Source: Micromonospora sp. CP22
Lineage (GTDB): Bacteria > Actinomycetota > Actinomycetes > Mycobacteriales > Micromonosporaceae
Direction: 5' to 3'
Length of the DNA: 54,254 nt
Assembly: GCF_009712475.1 (NCBI RefSeq)
Contig: NZ_VCJO01000025.1
Span: 1 to 54,254, forward strand
In this document: piece by piece, positions 46,823 through 54,254 of the stretch
Numbering within the stretch: the first letter of the stretch is position 1
How the letters are laid out: the number at the start of each line of letters is the position of its first letter
The notes under the pieces: model-generated
What the model was told of the DNA's origin: nothing
Database searches by the model: none
The model's input: only the letters and a program-made list of their open reading frames with translations
Program-made: the position numbers and the translations under genes

Positions 46823-47929
46823 ATGCGACATTCACTACCCACCGACGAGCCGGTCGGCAGGCTCGAAGTGGTGCACCGGTTCCGCGGCCCGATGCCCACC
46901 GGGGTGACCGTCTCGCACCGTGGCCGGATCTTCGTCAACTTTCCCCGGTGGGGTGACCAGGTGCCCGCGACCGTGGTGGAGCTGCGGCGCGGACGGGAGG
47001 TCCCCTTCCCCGACCTGCGCTGGAACACCCCGTCTGGCGACGACGACCCCTCCGCCTTCGTGTCCGTGCAGAGCGTGGTGGTGGACCCGATCGACCGGCT
47101 CTGGGTACTCGACACCGGCAGCCCGATGTTCAGTCCGACGTCACCCGGCGGGCCGAAGCTCGTCCGCGTCGACCTGAAGACCGACACCGTCGCCCAGGTG
47201 ATCACCTTCCCGCCCGACGTGGTGCTGCCCACGTCGTACCTCAACGACGTGCGCTTCGACCTGCGTCGCGGGGAGGCCGGGCTGGCCTACATCACCGACT
47301 CCGCCGACGGCGCGCCCAACGCCATCATCGTGGTCGACCTGGCCAGCGGCACGTCGTGGCGGCGACTCAACGACCACCCGTCCACCAAGGCCGCGCCGCT
47401 GGCGGACTTCCGTCCGGTGGTCGAGGGACGTCCGTTCCTCGTTCGTCCCCCGGACGGGCCTCCGCAGCCGGTGGGCGTCGGCGCCGACGGCATCGCCATC
47501 TCCGCCGACGGCGCCCGGCTGTACTACTGCGCGCTGGCCACCCGCCGCTGGTACAGCGTAGCCACCGACGCCCTGGCCGACCGTGCCCTCAGCGACGCGC
47601 AGGTCGCCGCGACGGTGGTCGACGAGGGCGACAAGGGCGGCGGCGCGGACGGACTGGAATCCGACGACGCCGGCCGGATCTACCTCACCAACTACGAGCA
47701 CAACGCGGTGCTGCGACGGCGCCCCGACGGGGAGTTCGAGACCGTGGTGCACGACGCCCGCCTGCTCTGGCCGGACACCCTGAGCGTGGCCACCAACCGG
47801 CACCTCTACGTGATCGCCAACCAGGTGCACCGCCAGCCGCCGTTCAACCGTGGTCGGGATCTGCGCCGCCGCCCGTACGCCCTGTTCCGGACCCGCATCG
47901 ACGCCGGACCGGTGCTGCTACGGCCGTGA
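46823..47929 (+). CDS. major royal jelly/yellow-family beta-propeller protein
   Basis: A 368-residue protein resembling the bacterial branch of the MRJP/yellow family. Blades are suggested by GVTVSHRGRIFVNFPRWGD, VVVDPIDRLWVLDTGSP, YLNDVRFDLRRGEAGLAYIT, GIAISADGARLYYCAL and GLESDDAGRIYLTNYEHNAV. No signal peptide is visible, so it is expected in the cytoplasm. Its activity is unknown; other propellers of this type are lactonases or bind amines. The ATG at 46823 follows GGGAGGTCGAAGG. It stands alone between leftward STAS and a tiny rightward gene. Confidence 0.83.
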   Translation: MRHSLPTDEPVGRLEVVHRFRGPMPTGVTVSHRGRIFVNFPRWGDQVPATVVELRRGREVPFPDLRWNTPSGDDDPSAFVSVQSVVVDPIDRLWVLDTGSPMFSPTSPGGPKLVRVDLKTDTVAQVITFPPDVVLPTSYLNDVRFDLRRGEAGLAYITDSADGAPNAIIVVDLASGTSWRRLNDHPSTKAAPLADFRPVVEGRPFLVRPPDGPPQPVGVGADGIAISADGARLYYCALATRRWYSVATDALADRALSDAQVAATVVDEGDKGGGADGLESDDAGRIYLTNYEHNAVLRRRPDGEFETVVHDARLLWPDTLSVATNRHLYVIANQVHRQPPFNRGRDLRRRPYALFRTRIDAGPVLLRP

Positions 47930-48032
47930 CCACCGGTCCCCGATCGGGTGGAAACGACGCCCGATCGCGACGGTGCGCCGCAGCCCGCACGTAGCGTCGC
48001 GGGCAGGTGCCCCACGAGGTGAGGAGCGGGTC

Positions 48033-48203
48033 GTGACCGAGCCGGAGGAAGAGCGCGAGAAGAGCGCGAAGACCGATCCGGTGCTGTTCTCGCCGGACGG
48101 CGACCCCCACCACAACCCGGCGCAGGCGCCGTTGCCCGACGAACACCCGCCGGTGACGTACACCCACGACGGTGAGACCGACGTGCTCGACGGCGAGCAG
48201 TAG
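48033..48203 (+). CDS. small acidic protein, unknown function
   Basis: A 56-residue, highly acidic and proline-rich peptide (starts MTEPEEEREK, contains LFSPDGDPHHNPAQAP, ends VLDGEQ). The GTG start at 48033 has AGGTGAGGAG five to ten bases upstream, which is the main reason to call it a gene. No domain is recognised and it is probably unstructured. Short proteins of this kind are common and conserved in Micromonosporaceae, as far as I recall, but this is not verified. Confidence 0.55.
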   Translation: MTEPEEEREKSAKTDPVLFSPDGDPHHNPAQAPLPDEHPPVTYTHDGETDVLDGEQ

Positions 48204-48254
48204 CGGTCACCCGCATCCCCGGTCGGCGGCAGGCCGGAGGAGGCCGACGGGGCC

Positions 48255-49883
48255 CTACCGCGATCCGGTCCGCAACGCCGCGGTCAACTCGTCGTCGTAC
48301 GTGGCCAGGGCCCGTCCGTCGACGGAGTAGGCGACCAGCCGCCCGTGGGCCATGGTGGCCGACCGGAACGAGAACGTCCGTACGCCCGGATAGGCGGCCA
48401 ACAGCGGAATGTCGCGCGGTGGGCCCCCGGGAGCGGAGTGGTACTCCAGCCGCGCCACCTGCGCGGAGACCACGCCGTTGACCCGTACCTTGGTCTCCTC
48501 CCTGCGGACACCGAAGGTGACCGGGGCGTCGGTGCCGTAGCGGGCGCACTCCACCGGCCCCCGGCACACGAAGAAGTACCGCGAGTTGACCACGTCCGAC
48601 AGCCGGTACGCCTTGAAGGTCGGGTCGGCTCCGGCCGGCAACGGCTGCACGGCGAAGAACGCCAACGCGCCGAGGGAGGCGACGCCCACCCGCAGCCATC
48701 CTCGCCCGCCGACCCGGGCGCGGTGGGCACGGGTGGCGGTGAGCGCGACCGCGCCGAACCCCGTCACACAGAGCACGGCCGTGCCGATGACCCGGGCGTT
48801 CTCGAAGAGGAACTGCACGCCGGGTCGCATCGACACCGGAGCCAGCACCGCGCCCAGCGACAGCACCATGCTGGCCAGCAGCAGTGCACCGGCCACCCGC
48901 CGGGCAACGCCGAGCGTGCCCACCAGCAGCATCGCGGCCAGGACGGTCCACACCTGGTGGTGGGTCCAGGACACCGGGGACGCGGCCACGGTGGCGCAGC
49001 CGACCAGCACCGCGGCGTGTCCCGGGCGGCCCAGCCGGGCCAGCGCCCGCGCCCGGAGCAGCGCCACCGCGCAGATGGCGACCACCAGGGCGGCCCAGAC
49101 CACCGGGAGGGCCGCCGGGTCCATGCCGAGGCGGAGCAGCATCCCGTGCACCGACTGGTTGCCCAGTGACGCCAGGTTGCCGATCCGGGAGGTCTGGGTG
49201 ACCGTGCCGGCCCAGTAGGTCAGGCTCTCGCCGGGCAGCACGGCCAGGGCCAGCACCCCGCAGACGACGAAGGCGGCCACCGCGCGGGCCGCGTCCCGGT
49301 ACCGGCCGCAGACCAGGAAGTAGAGCACGAACAGCAGCGGAGTCAGCTTGACCGCCGCCGCCACACCGACGAGCAGGCCACGCGTCCGCGACGGCGACGC
49401 CATCGCGTCGAGCAGGGCCAGCAGCACGATGAAGATGCTCACCTGACCGAACCGCAGGTTGCTCTGCACCGGTGCGGTGACCATCAGCACCGCCGCCACC
49501 GCCGCCACGTTCAGTGACGCCGACGTCGTCACGCCCGCCCCAGCCGACGCGCCGACGCGGCCCGCGGCGAGCGCGCGACCGACAGGTACGGCTATGGCGA
49601 CCACGGCGGCACAGGTGGCCGCCAGCCAGATCGCCTCGACCACACCGAGCGGGACGGTCGTGATCGGCCAGAGGACGAGCGCCGCGAACGGTGGATAGGT
49701 GAACGGCCCCCCGTTCGGCGCCACATATCCGTACAGCGGACGGCCGGCCCGGAGGTCGGTCAGCGCTCCGTGGTAGATGTGCAGGTCGGAGAGGCGATCC
49801 GGACGGCGCAGCACGAGCACGACGGAGACCGCCGCCGCCACCGCGAAGCCCAGCCACAACAGCGCCACCCGACGATCCCGCAT
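48255..49883 (-). CDS. polytopic membrane glycosyltransferase, GT87/DUF2029-like
   Basis: A 542-residue membrane protein with about ten helices. After the first helix the loop SDLHIYHGALTDLRAGRPLYG carries the conserved Asp/His and Tyr typical of polyprenol-phosphate-mannose-dependent transferases, followed by GPFTYPPFAALVLWP. A mid-protein VQSNLRFGQVSIFIVLLALL is also characteristic. It lacks conserved soluble domains except a C-terminal region of about 120 residues with two cysteines (FVCRGPVECARYG) that is probably external. Predicted to add mannose or a similar sugar to a cell-envelope lipid. ATG 49883 lacks a good ribosome site; the frame is open to 50030. Confidence 0.8.
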   Translation of the reverse strand: MRDRRVALLWLGFAVAAAVSVVLVLRRPDRLSDLHIYHGALTDLRAGRPLYGYVAPNGGPFTYPPFAALVLWPITTVPLGVVEAIWLAATCAAVVAIAVPVGRALAAGRVGASAGAGVTTSASLNVAAVAAVLMVTAPVQSNLRFGQVSIFIVLLALLDAMASPSRTRGLLVGVAAAVKLTPLLFVLYFLVCGRYRDAARAVAAFVVCGVLALAVLPGESLTYWAGTVTQTSRIGNLASLGNQSVHGMLLRLGMDPAALPVVWAALVVAICAVALLRARALARLGRPGHAAVLVGCATVAASPVSWTHHQVWTVLAAMLLVGTLGVARRVAGALLLASMVLSLGAVLAPVSMRPGVQFLFENARVIGTAVLCVTGFGAVALTATRAHRARVGGRGWLRVGVASLGALAFFAVQPLPAGADPTFKAYRLSDVVNSRYFFVCRGPVECARYGTDAPVTFGVRREETKVRVNGVVSAQVARLEYHSAPGGPPRDIPLLAAYPGVRTFSFRSATMAHGRLVAYSVDGRALATYDDELTAALRTGSR

Positions 49884-50156
49884 GGACAGAGGATAGGAGC
49901 AGCGGGGCGCGGGCGTGGGCAACTCGGCGTGTGGAGCACCGGCTCGGGCCGCCGCCGGGCGCGCTCGGCCGCCACTGCCCCACCGCTCGGCGCGGCACCG
50001 CCACCGCTGGGCGCGGCCAGCCCACCACACCTTGTCACGCCTCCGTCACCACGAAGAGAATTGTCGATGCGTTCTGAGAGCCGGACGAGGTAGGGCATCC
50101 GGGCAGCCCTCGATCGGAACACCATTCTGTCTCCTTCCGTCCGGAGGACCCGTTAC

Positions 50157-51494
50157 ATGAAGAGAGCGATCCGACTGTGGTGCGCCGCCCTGGCAGCCAC
50201 CGTGCTGACGGCGCTGGCCGCCCTGTCCCTACCGACAGCGGCCTCGGCGGCGTCGTTGACCGAGGTGACCAACTTCGGCGCCAACCCGAGCAACCTACGG
50301 ATGTACCTGTACGTACCGGACCGGGTCGCGCCGCAGCCCGGCCTGCTGGTCGTCGTCCACTACTGCACCGGCAGCGGGCCCGCGATGTACTCGGGAACCC
50401 AGTACGCCAGGCTGGCCGACCAGTACGGCTACATCGTGATCTACCCGTCGGTGACCCGCAGCAGCCAGTGCTTCGACGTCTACTCGTCGCAGGCGCTGCG
50501 TCGCGGTGGCGGCAGTGACCCGGTGGGCATCATGTCGATGGTGGAGTACGTCCGAGCCCGGTACTCCGTGGATCCGACGCGAATCGCCGCGACCGGCACC
50601 TCGTCCGGGGCGATGATGACCAACGTCCTGCTCGGGCTCTACCCCGACGTGTTCCGCGCGGGCGCGGCGTTCGCCGGGGTGCCCTTCGGTTGCTTCGCCA
50701 CCACCGGCGGCTCGGAGTGGAACAGCGAGTGCGCCAACGGGCAGATCATCCGTACCCCCCAGCAGTGGGGAGACCTGGTCCGTAACGCCTATCCCGGTTA
50801 CACCGGGCCACGGCCACGGATGCAGATCTGGCACGGCACCAACGACGAGATCCTGCGCTACCCAAACTTCGGCGAGCAGGTCAAGCAGTGGACCAACCTG
50901 CACGGCTTGAGCCAGACCCCGACCTTCACCGACAGCCCTCAGCCCGGCTACACCCGGACGCGCTACGGGGGTTCGGGCGGTGACGCGCCGGTCGAGGCGA
51001 TCAGCATGCAGGGCGTCTCGCACAACCTGCCCGTCGACGCCGCGCAGGCGATCCGGTTCATGGGGCTGGACAGCACGTCACCCACCCCGACGCCAACCAC
51101 CACGACGCCCCCGCCCACGCACACGCCCAGCCCCACCCCCAGCCCCACACCCTCGCCGACCACGCCACCGCCGGCGGCGGGGTGCCGGGTCGCGTACGAG
51201 GTCAACGCCTGGAACACCGGGTTGACCGCCTCGGTCACCATCACCAACACCGGTGGCACGGCGATCAACGGCTGGAACCTGGCGTTCACCCTGCCGACCG
51301 GGCAGACCATCACCAACGGCTGGAACGCGACCTACTCGCCGACCTCAGGCGCGGTGACCGCCCGCAACGTCTCCTACAACTCCACGATCGCCGCCAACGG
51401 CTCGGTCACCATCGGTTTCCAGGCCAACCACAGCGGCAACACCGCCAGCCCGTCCTCGTTCACCCTCAACGGCGCTCCCTGCACGGTCACCTGA
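50157..51494 (+). CDS. secreted acetylxylan esterase, CE1 - linker - CBM2
   Basis: A 445-residue secreted esterase. A signal peptide of about 31 residues ends in ASA-A. The catalytic domain is PHB-depolymerase/CE1-like with VVHYCTGSG, nucleophile Ser in TGTSSGAMM, an acid in HGTNDEIL, and His in GVSHNLPVD. A Pro/Thr/Ser linker (about 305-340) leads to a C-terminal CBM2 (CRVAYEVNAWNTGL to the final cysteine). It removes acetyl groups from xylan and binds cellulose or xylan. The start at 50157 gives a proper signal peptide; a GGAGG lies 9 bases upstream. A strong hairpin follows the stop. Confidence 0.92.
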   Translation: MKRAIRLWCAALAATVLTALAALSLPTAASAASLTEVTNFGANPSNLRMYLYVPDRVAPQPGLLVVVHYCTGSGPAMYSGTQYARLADQYGYIVIYPSVTRSSQCFDVYSSQALRRGGGSDPVGIMSMVEYVRARYSVDPTRIAATGTSSGAMMTNVLLGLYPDVFRAGAAFAGVPFGCFATTGGSEWNSECANGQIIRTPQQWGDLVRNAYPGYTGPRPRMQIWHGTNDEILRYPNFGEQVKQWTNLHGLSQTPTFTDSPQPGYTRTRYGGSGGDAPVEAISMQGVSHNLPVDAAQAIRFMGLDSTSPTPTPTTTTPPPTHTPSPTPSPTPSPTTPPPAAGCRVAYEVNAWNTGLTASVTITNTGGTAINGWNLAFTLPTGQTITNGWNATYSPTSGAVTARNVSYNSTIAANGSVTIGFQANHSGNTASPSSFTLNGAPCTVT

Positions 51495-51506
51495 CCGTCG
51501 CCCGAC

Positions 51507-51542
51507 CCGGTGTCCGTACGGTGGCTGCCGTGCGGACACCGG
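51507..51542 (+). terminator. hairpin terminator
   Basis: Ten-base arms CCGGTGTCCG / CGGACACCGG around a 16-base loop, 13 bases after the CE1 stop. Confidence 0.78.
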
Positions 51543-51607
51543 TCGTCGGGGTCGCTGTCGACCATTGGCTTGACGGAGATAGCAAGATATATTCCTGTCA
51601 ATATCAG

Positions 51608-51619
51608 GAAAGCGCTTGC
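51608..51619 (+). promoter_or_regulatory. LacI-family operator-like box
   Basis: GAAAGCGCTTGC, with perfect core AAGCGCTT (51610-51617), resembles sugar-responsive LacI-family operators and lies 63 bases upstream of the next start. A TTGACG at 51570-51575 may be the -35. The surrounding 51575-51606 is strikingly AT-rich for this genome. Confidence 0.55.
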
Positions 51620-51681
51620 TCTGCGTCGTTCACCACTCCGGCACGCGCTCCACCACCGCACCCGTACCCGGAGGAACCCGC

Positions 51682-53292
51682 ATGCTGTCCAGGACAGGAA
51701 GACGAACCCCTCGGCGCTGGCTGGTCGCCGCCACCACCATGGCGCTGCTCGGCGCCGGCCTGGTCGTCGCCGCGCCGAGCGCCCAGGCCGCCACGGTGAA
51801 CCCCAACACCACGTACGTGTTCGTCAACCGGCACAGTGGCAAGGCGATGGACGTGTGGAACTGGTCCACCGCCGACAACGCCCCGATCAACCAGTACTCC
51901 CGCACCGACGCCGCGGTACAGCAGTGGCGGTTCGTCGACGTCGGCAACGGCTACTACCAGATCCGCTCCGTACACAGCGGCAAGGTCCTCGAACTGCCCA
52001 ACGCCACCGACGGTGTCCAGCTCGTCCAGAACACGGCGGCCAGCGGCAACAACCGCCAGCACTTCCGGCTCGCCGACTCCGCCGGTGGGTACGTCCGGTT
52101 CCTCAACCGGCACTCCAACAAGGCCCTCGACGTCTGGGCCTGGTCCACCGCCGACGGCGGCATGATCTCCCAGTACCAGGACCTCGACGGCGCCAACCAG
52201 CAGTGGCAGCTGGTCGCGCTGGGCGGCGGCGACAACGGCAACGGCTGCGGCAGCGGTTCCTTCCAGGCCGAGGCGGTGCTCAACGGCGGCACCTGGACCG
52301 CCCGCAACGGCGGCAGCACGGTCTACACCGGCAACGACATGCGGGCCGCCGTGCAGGCGGCGGTGAACAGCCTCAGCCCCGGGCGGACCAGCAAGCAGCG
52401 GGTCGTGGTACGCGGATCCGGCTCGATCAGCGCCGGCTCCCGCATCTCGCTGCCCAGCTACACCACGATCGACGTCTGCGGCACGATCAACGTGACCGGC
52501 TCCGGCTCCGGTGACCAGGCGCCGATCTACTCGCGGGGCACCACCCAGGTGGAGGTGCAGAACCTCACCGTCACCGGCAGCCCGCTCTACGGCATCTTCA
52601 TGCGCAACGTCACCAACGTGATCCTCGGCCGGATCGACATGCGGCTCTCCAGCGGACTGGGCGTACGCATCGACAACCGGGGCGACACCAGCCAGTGGAC
52701 CCGTAACGTGCGCATCGACAACGTCTACGTCTCCGGCGCCAGCTCCCACGCGGTGGAGACCTACGGGGTGGACGGGTTGACCATCGGGACCGTGACCGCC
52801 CGCAACGTCGGTCAGTCGGGCCTGCTGCTCAACGAGACCATCAACGCCACCGTGACCACCGTCGACGCGGAGAACGCGGGCGCCGGCACCGGCTACGCGG
52901 CGTTCCGCACCGCCAACCGGGCCGGGCGGATCGGCTCCAGCTACCCGATCAACATCCGGGTCGACACCGTACGGGCGCGCGGCGGCGGCCGTGGCATCTT
53001 CTGTGTCTCGGAGTCCGGCGGGGTGGCCGTCAACCGGGTCGACATCGCCAACACCGGAAACAACGCGATCCTGCTGGAGAACTGTTACGGCGTCGACATC
53101 GCGGCCGGTGGCGGCACGATCAGCGGTGGCGGTGAGGTCCGGTTGGCCGCGCGGACGGAGTTCCCCGGCAACCGGGACATCACCCTACGGAACTTCACCC
53201 TGGTCAACAGCAGGATCCTGGAGAACCCCTGCACGACCAACCTGACCATCAGCAACATCGGTCTGAACAACTCCAGCATCAACCGCTGCTGA
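51682..53292 (+). CDS. secreted protein, ricin-type lectin plus right-handed beta-helix
   Basis: A 536-residue secreted protein. A Tat-like or Sec signal (RRTPRRWLVAATTMALLGAG) ends near AQA-A. A ricin-B/CBM13-like domain follows (about 40-185), with repeated NRHSGKAMDVWNWSTADN and QQWRFVDV / QQWQLVALGG units. The C-terminal 330 residues are a right-handed parallel beta-helix with short repeats such as VEVQNLTVTGSPLYGIFMRN and VTARNVGQSGLLLN, like pectate lyase or polygalacturonase folds. The catalytic family is not certain; a polysaccharide lyase or hydrolase acting on pectin or a related glycan is likely. ATG 51682 has GGAGG seven bases upstream. Confidence 0.87.
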   Translation: MLSRTGRRTPRRWLVAATTMALLGAGLVVAAPSAQAATVNPNTTYVFVNRHSGKAMDVWNWSTADNAPINQYSRTDAAVQQWRFVDVGNGYYQIRSVHSGKVLELPNATDGVQLVQNTAASGNNRQHFRLADSAGGYVRFLNRHSNKALDVWAWSTADGGMISQYQDLDGANQQWQLVALGGGDNGNGCGSGSFQAEAVLNGGTWTARNGGSTVYTGNDMRAAVQAAVNSLSPGRTSKQRVVVRGSGSISAGSRISLPSYTTIDVCGTINVTGSGSGDQAPIYSRGTTQVEVQNLTVTGSPLYGIFMRNVTNVILGRIDMRLSSGLGVRIDNRGDTSQWTRNVRIDNVYVSGASSHAVETYGVDGLTIGTVTARNVGQSGLLLNETINATVTTVDAENAGAGTGYAAFRTANRAGRIGSSYPINIRVDTVRARGGGRGIFCVSESGGVAVNRVDIANTGNNAILLENCYGVDIAAGGGTISGGGEVRLAARTEFPGNRDITLRNFTLVNSRILENPCTTNLTISNIGLNNSSINRC

Positions 53293-53563
53293 CCGTCCCC
53301 TGAGGCGACCGACACGGTCTCACCGGTACCGCTTCGGCGGGATCGCCGGAGAGCGCCCACCCATCGGAGGTCGGCGCCGCGACCGGGTTGGTCTGCGGGT
53401 CCGGAATGGTCCCCTGCCCGTCGCGGGTACTGCATCCGTCCGAGGAGCCGGGGCTGGACGTCGACATCGAGCGCAGCACCCGTACCGGCCGACGGCACTG
53501 CCGGTCGACCGGGCTGGAGGGCCGGCGCCCTGCACCAATGCACCGTCGGCCTCCGACACGCCA
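53293..53563. other. intergenic stretch between convergent secreted-enzyme genes
   Basis: About 270 bases with no supported gene. Several frames are open by composition only. I see no promoter or repeat here; the terminator of the xylanase gene follows at its right end. Confidence 0.5.
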
Positions 53564-53598
53564 GGGCCCGGCGCGGGGATGTCCCCCGCACCGGGCCC
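53564..53598 (-). terminator. hairpin terminator of the xylanase gene
   Basis: A near-perfect stem (GGGCCCGG-c-GCGGGG / CCCCGC-a-CCGGGCCC, one mismatch) with a short loop, 16 bases after the xylanase stop on the minus strand. Confidence 0.85.
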
Positions 53599-53613
53599 GT
53601 TGTGCTGGATGGA

Positions 53614-54254
53614 TCAGCTACCGGAGCAGGTGAAGCTACCGGATGGTCCGGTGCCGGTGCCCTGGAAGCCGAACTCGGTACTGCCGCCAGCGCCGACGTT
53701 GCCGTTGTAGTTGACGTTGCGGAACGTCACGTTGCCGCTGGTACCGCTCGGGTTGGCGTTCCATGTGTTGGTCAACGAGCTACCGCCCGGAAGCCCGATG
53801 GTGACCGCCCAGCCGTTCAGACTGCTGGAACCGGCGGTGACCCGGATCTGGGCGACGAAGCCCCCGTTCCACTGGTCCAGCGACGCCACCGACGCCGTGC
53901 AACCGGAACCGCCCGGCGGCGGGCTGGTCGGCGGCGGCGTGGTGGGCGGCGGCGTGCTCGGCGGCGGCGTCGTCGGCGGAGGCGTGGTGGGCGGCGGGTT
54001 GCCGTCGTTCAGGGCCTCCAGCGTCGCGTGGTACGCCTGCTTCTTGTTGCCGTTGTTGTCGAACAGCAGCGGGGTGCCGTACGAGCGCCACGAGTCGCTG
54101 TCCCGGATGCCCCACACGGTGATGCCGTTGCAGCGCGGGACGGCGAGGCAGTCCTGGACCACCCGACGGTACGTCTCCGCCTGCTGGGTGCCGGAACCCT
54201 CGATGTCCAACTCGGTGATCTGCACGTCGACGCCGAGGGCGGCGAAGCTGGACA
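53614..54254 (-). CDS. secreted xylanase, GH10 (C-terminal part) - linker - CBM2, partial
   Basis: The gene runs off the right edge of the window, so only the last 213 or so residues are seen. The first visible part (GVDVQITELDIEG) is the GH10 nucleophile region with Glu in ITELD. DCLAVPRCNGITVWGIRDSD and SWR, then PLLFDNNGNKKQAYHATLEAL, finish the GH10 barrel. A PPPTTPPPTTPPPSTPPP linker and a C-terminal CBM2 (CTASVASLDQWNGGF to the final FTCSGS) follow. It cleaves internal xylan bonds. It groups with the CE1 esterase, beta-helix protein and GH5 as a plant-wall degradation neighbourhood. Confidence 0.92.
   Translation of the reverse strand, partial: SSFAALGVDVQITELDIEGSGTQQAETYRRVVQDCLAVPRCNGITVWGIRDSDSWRSYGTPLLFDNNGNKKQAYHATLEALNDGNPPPTTPPPTTPPPSTPPPTTPPPTSPPPGGSGCTASVASLDQWNGGFVAQIRVTAGSSSLNGWAVTIGLPGGSSLTNTWNANPSGTSGNVTFRNVNYNGNVGAGGSTEFGFQGTGTGPSGSFTCSGS

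Noticed and set aside
53293..53479. possible small minus-strand protein after the beta-helix gene
   Set aside because: No ribosome site, no domain and composition typical of random GC-rich frames.

Overview
The window looks like chromosome of a high-GC actinomycete, most likely Micromonosporaceae (Micromonospora-like). The reasons are strong GC third-position bias, GTG/TTG starts, ATGA-coupled genes, secreted CBM2 cellulases, and resemblance of the left genes to the 3-hydroxyquinaldic-acid set of Micromonospora thiocoraline. All assignments come from reading the sequence; no database search was run.

Positions about 74-37278 read as one biosynthetic gene cluster whose left edge may lie outside the window. 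The left cassette (74-18376) is tryptophan/kynurenine chemistry: a PyrH-like FAD tryptophan halogenase with a flavin reductase, a tryptophan 2,3-dioxygenase, an aryl-acid AMP ligase, a type II thioesterase, an SDR, a class I aminotransferase, a P450, a flavin monooxygenase and a free-standing A-PCP didomain. The A domain has a kynurenine/tryptophan-like pocket. A chlorinated (hydroxy)kynurenine or chlorinated quinaldic/kynurenic-type acid is the expected building block. A HxlR regulator, a two-component pair, a winged-helix regulator, a multicopper oxidase and a small membrane protein are interspersed.

The right cassette (18443-36309) is unusual. Operon A (23821 down to 18443, minus) encodes an alpha/beta hydrolase, ACP, Sfp-type PPTase, fatty acyl-AMP ligase, MbtH and a cation/proton antiporter. 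Operon B (32843 down to 24355, minus) encodes a transglutaminase-like protein, an AurF-like diiron N-oxygenase, a carrier protein, a class II aaRS-like amino acid:carrier-protein ligase, a nitronate-monooxygenase-like flavoprotein, a second identical alpha/beta hydrolase, an ACP, a fusion of class III aminotransferase with acyl-ACP reductase, and a GNAT. It ends at a strong hairpin. The two operons share a conserved promoter/operator block of about 80 bp (24034-24112 and 32991-33069), so they are probably co-activated. An HSL-type esterase, a second FAAL with a degraded P-loop and an orphan NarL-type regulator close the cluster. No modular NRPS or PKS is present. The inferred logic is FAAL/ACP activation of a fatty acid, reduction and transamination to an alkylamine, N-oxygenation, and attachment of a carrier-bound amino acid by the transglutaminase-like enzyme. 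How this joins the chlorinated aryl unit is unknown.

An 887-bp block carrying the whole alpha/beta hydrolase gene is present twice with no difference seen (22943-23829 and 28018-28904). The second copy is followed by a scar made of an ACP start stub and a broken PPTase fragment.

From about 37.6 kb rightward the content is ordinary chromosome and plant-polymer degradation: a YjbR remnant, membrane proteins, a CBM2-GH5 cellulase behind a CebR-type operator, divergent zwf and pgi, MOSC, BON and STAS proteins, a royal-jelly-family protein, a GT87-type membrane protein, a CE1 esterase with CBM2, a ricin/beta-helix protein, and the C-terminal part of a GH10-CBM2 xylanase cut by the window edge.
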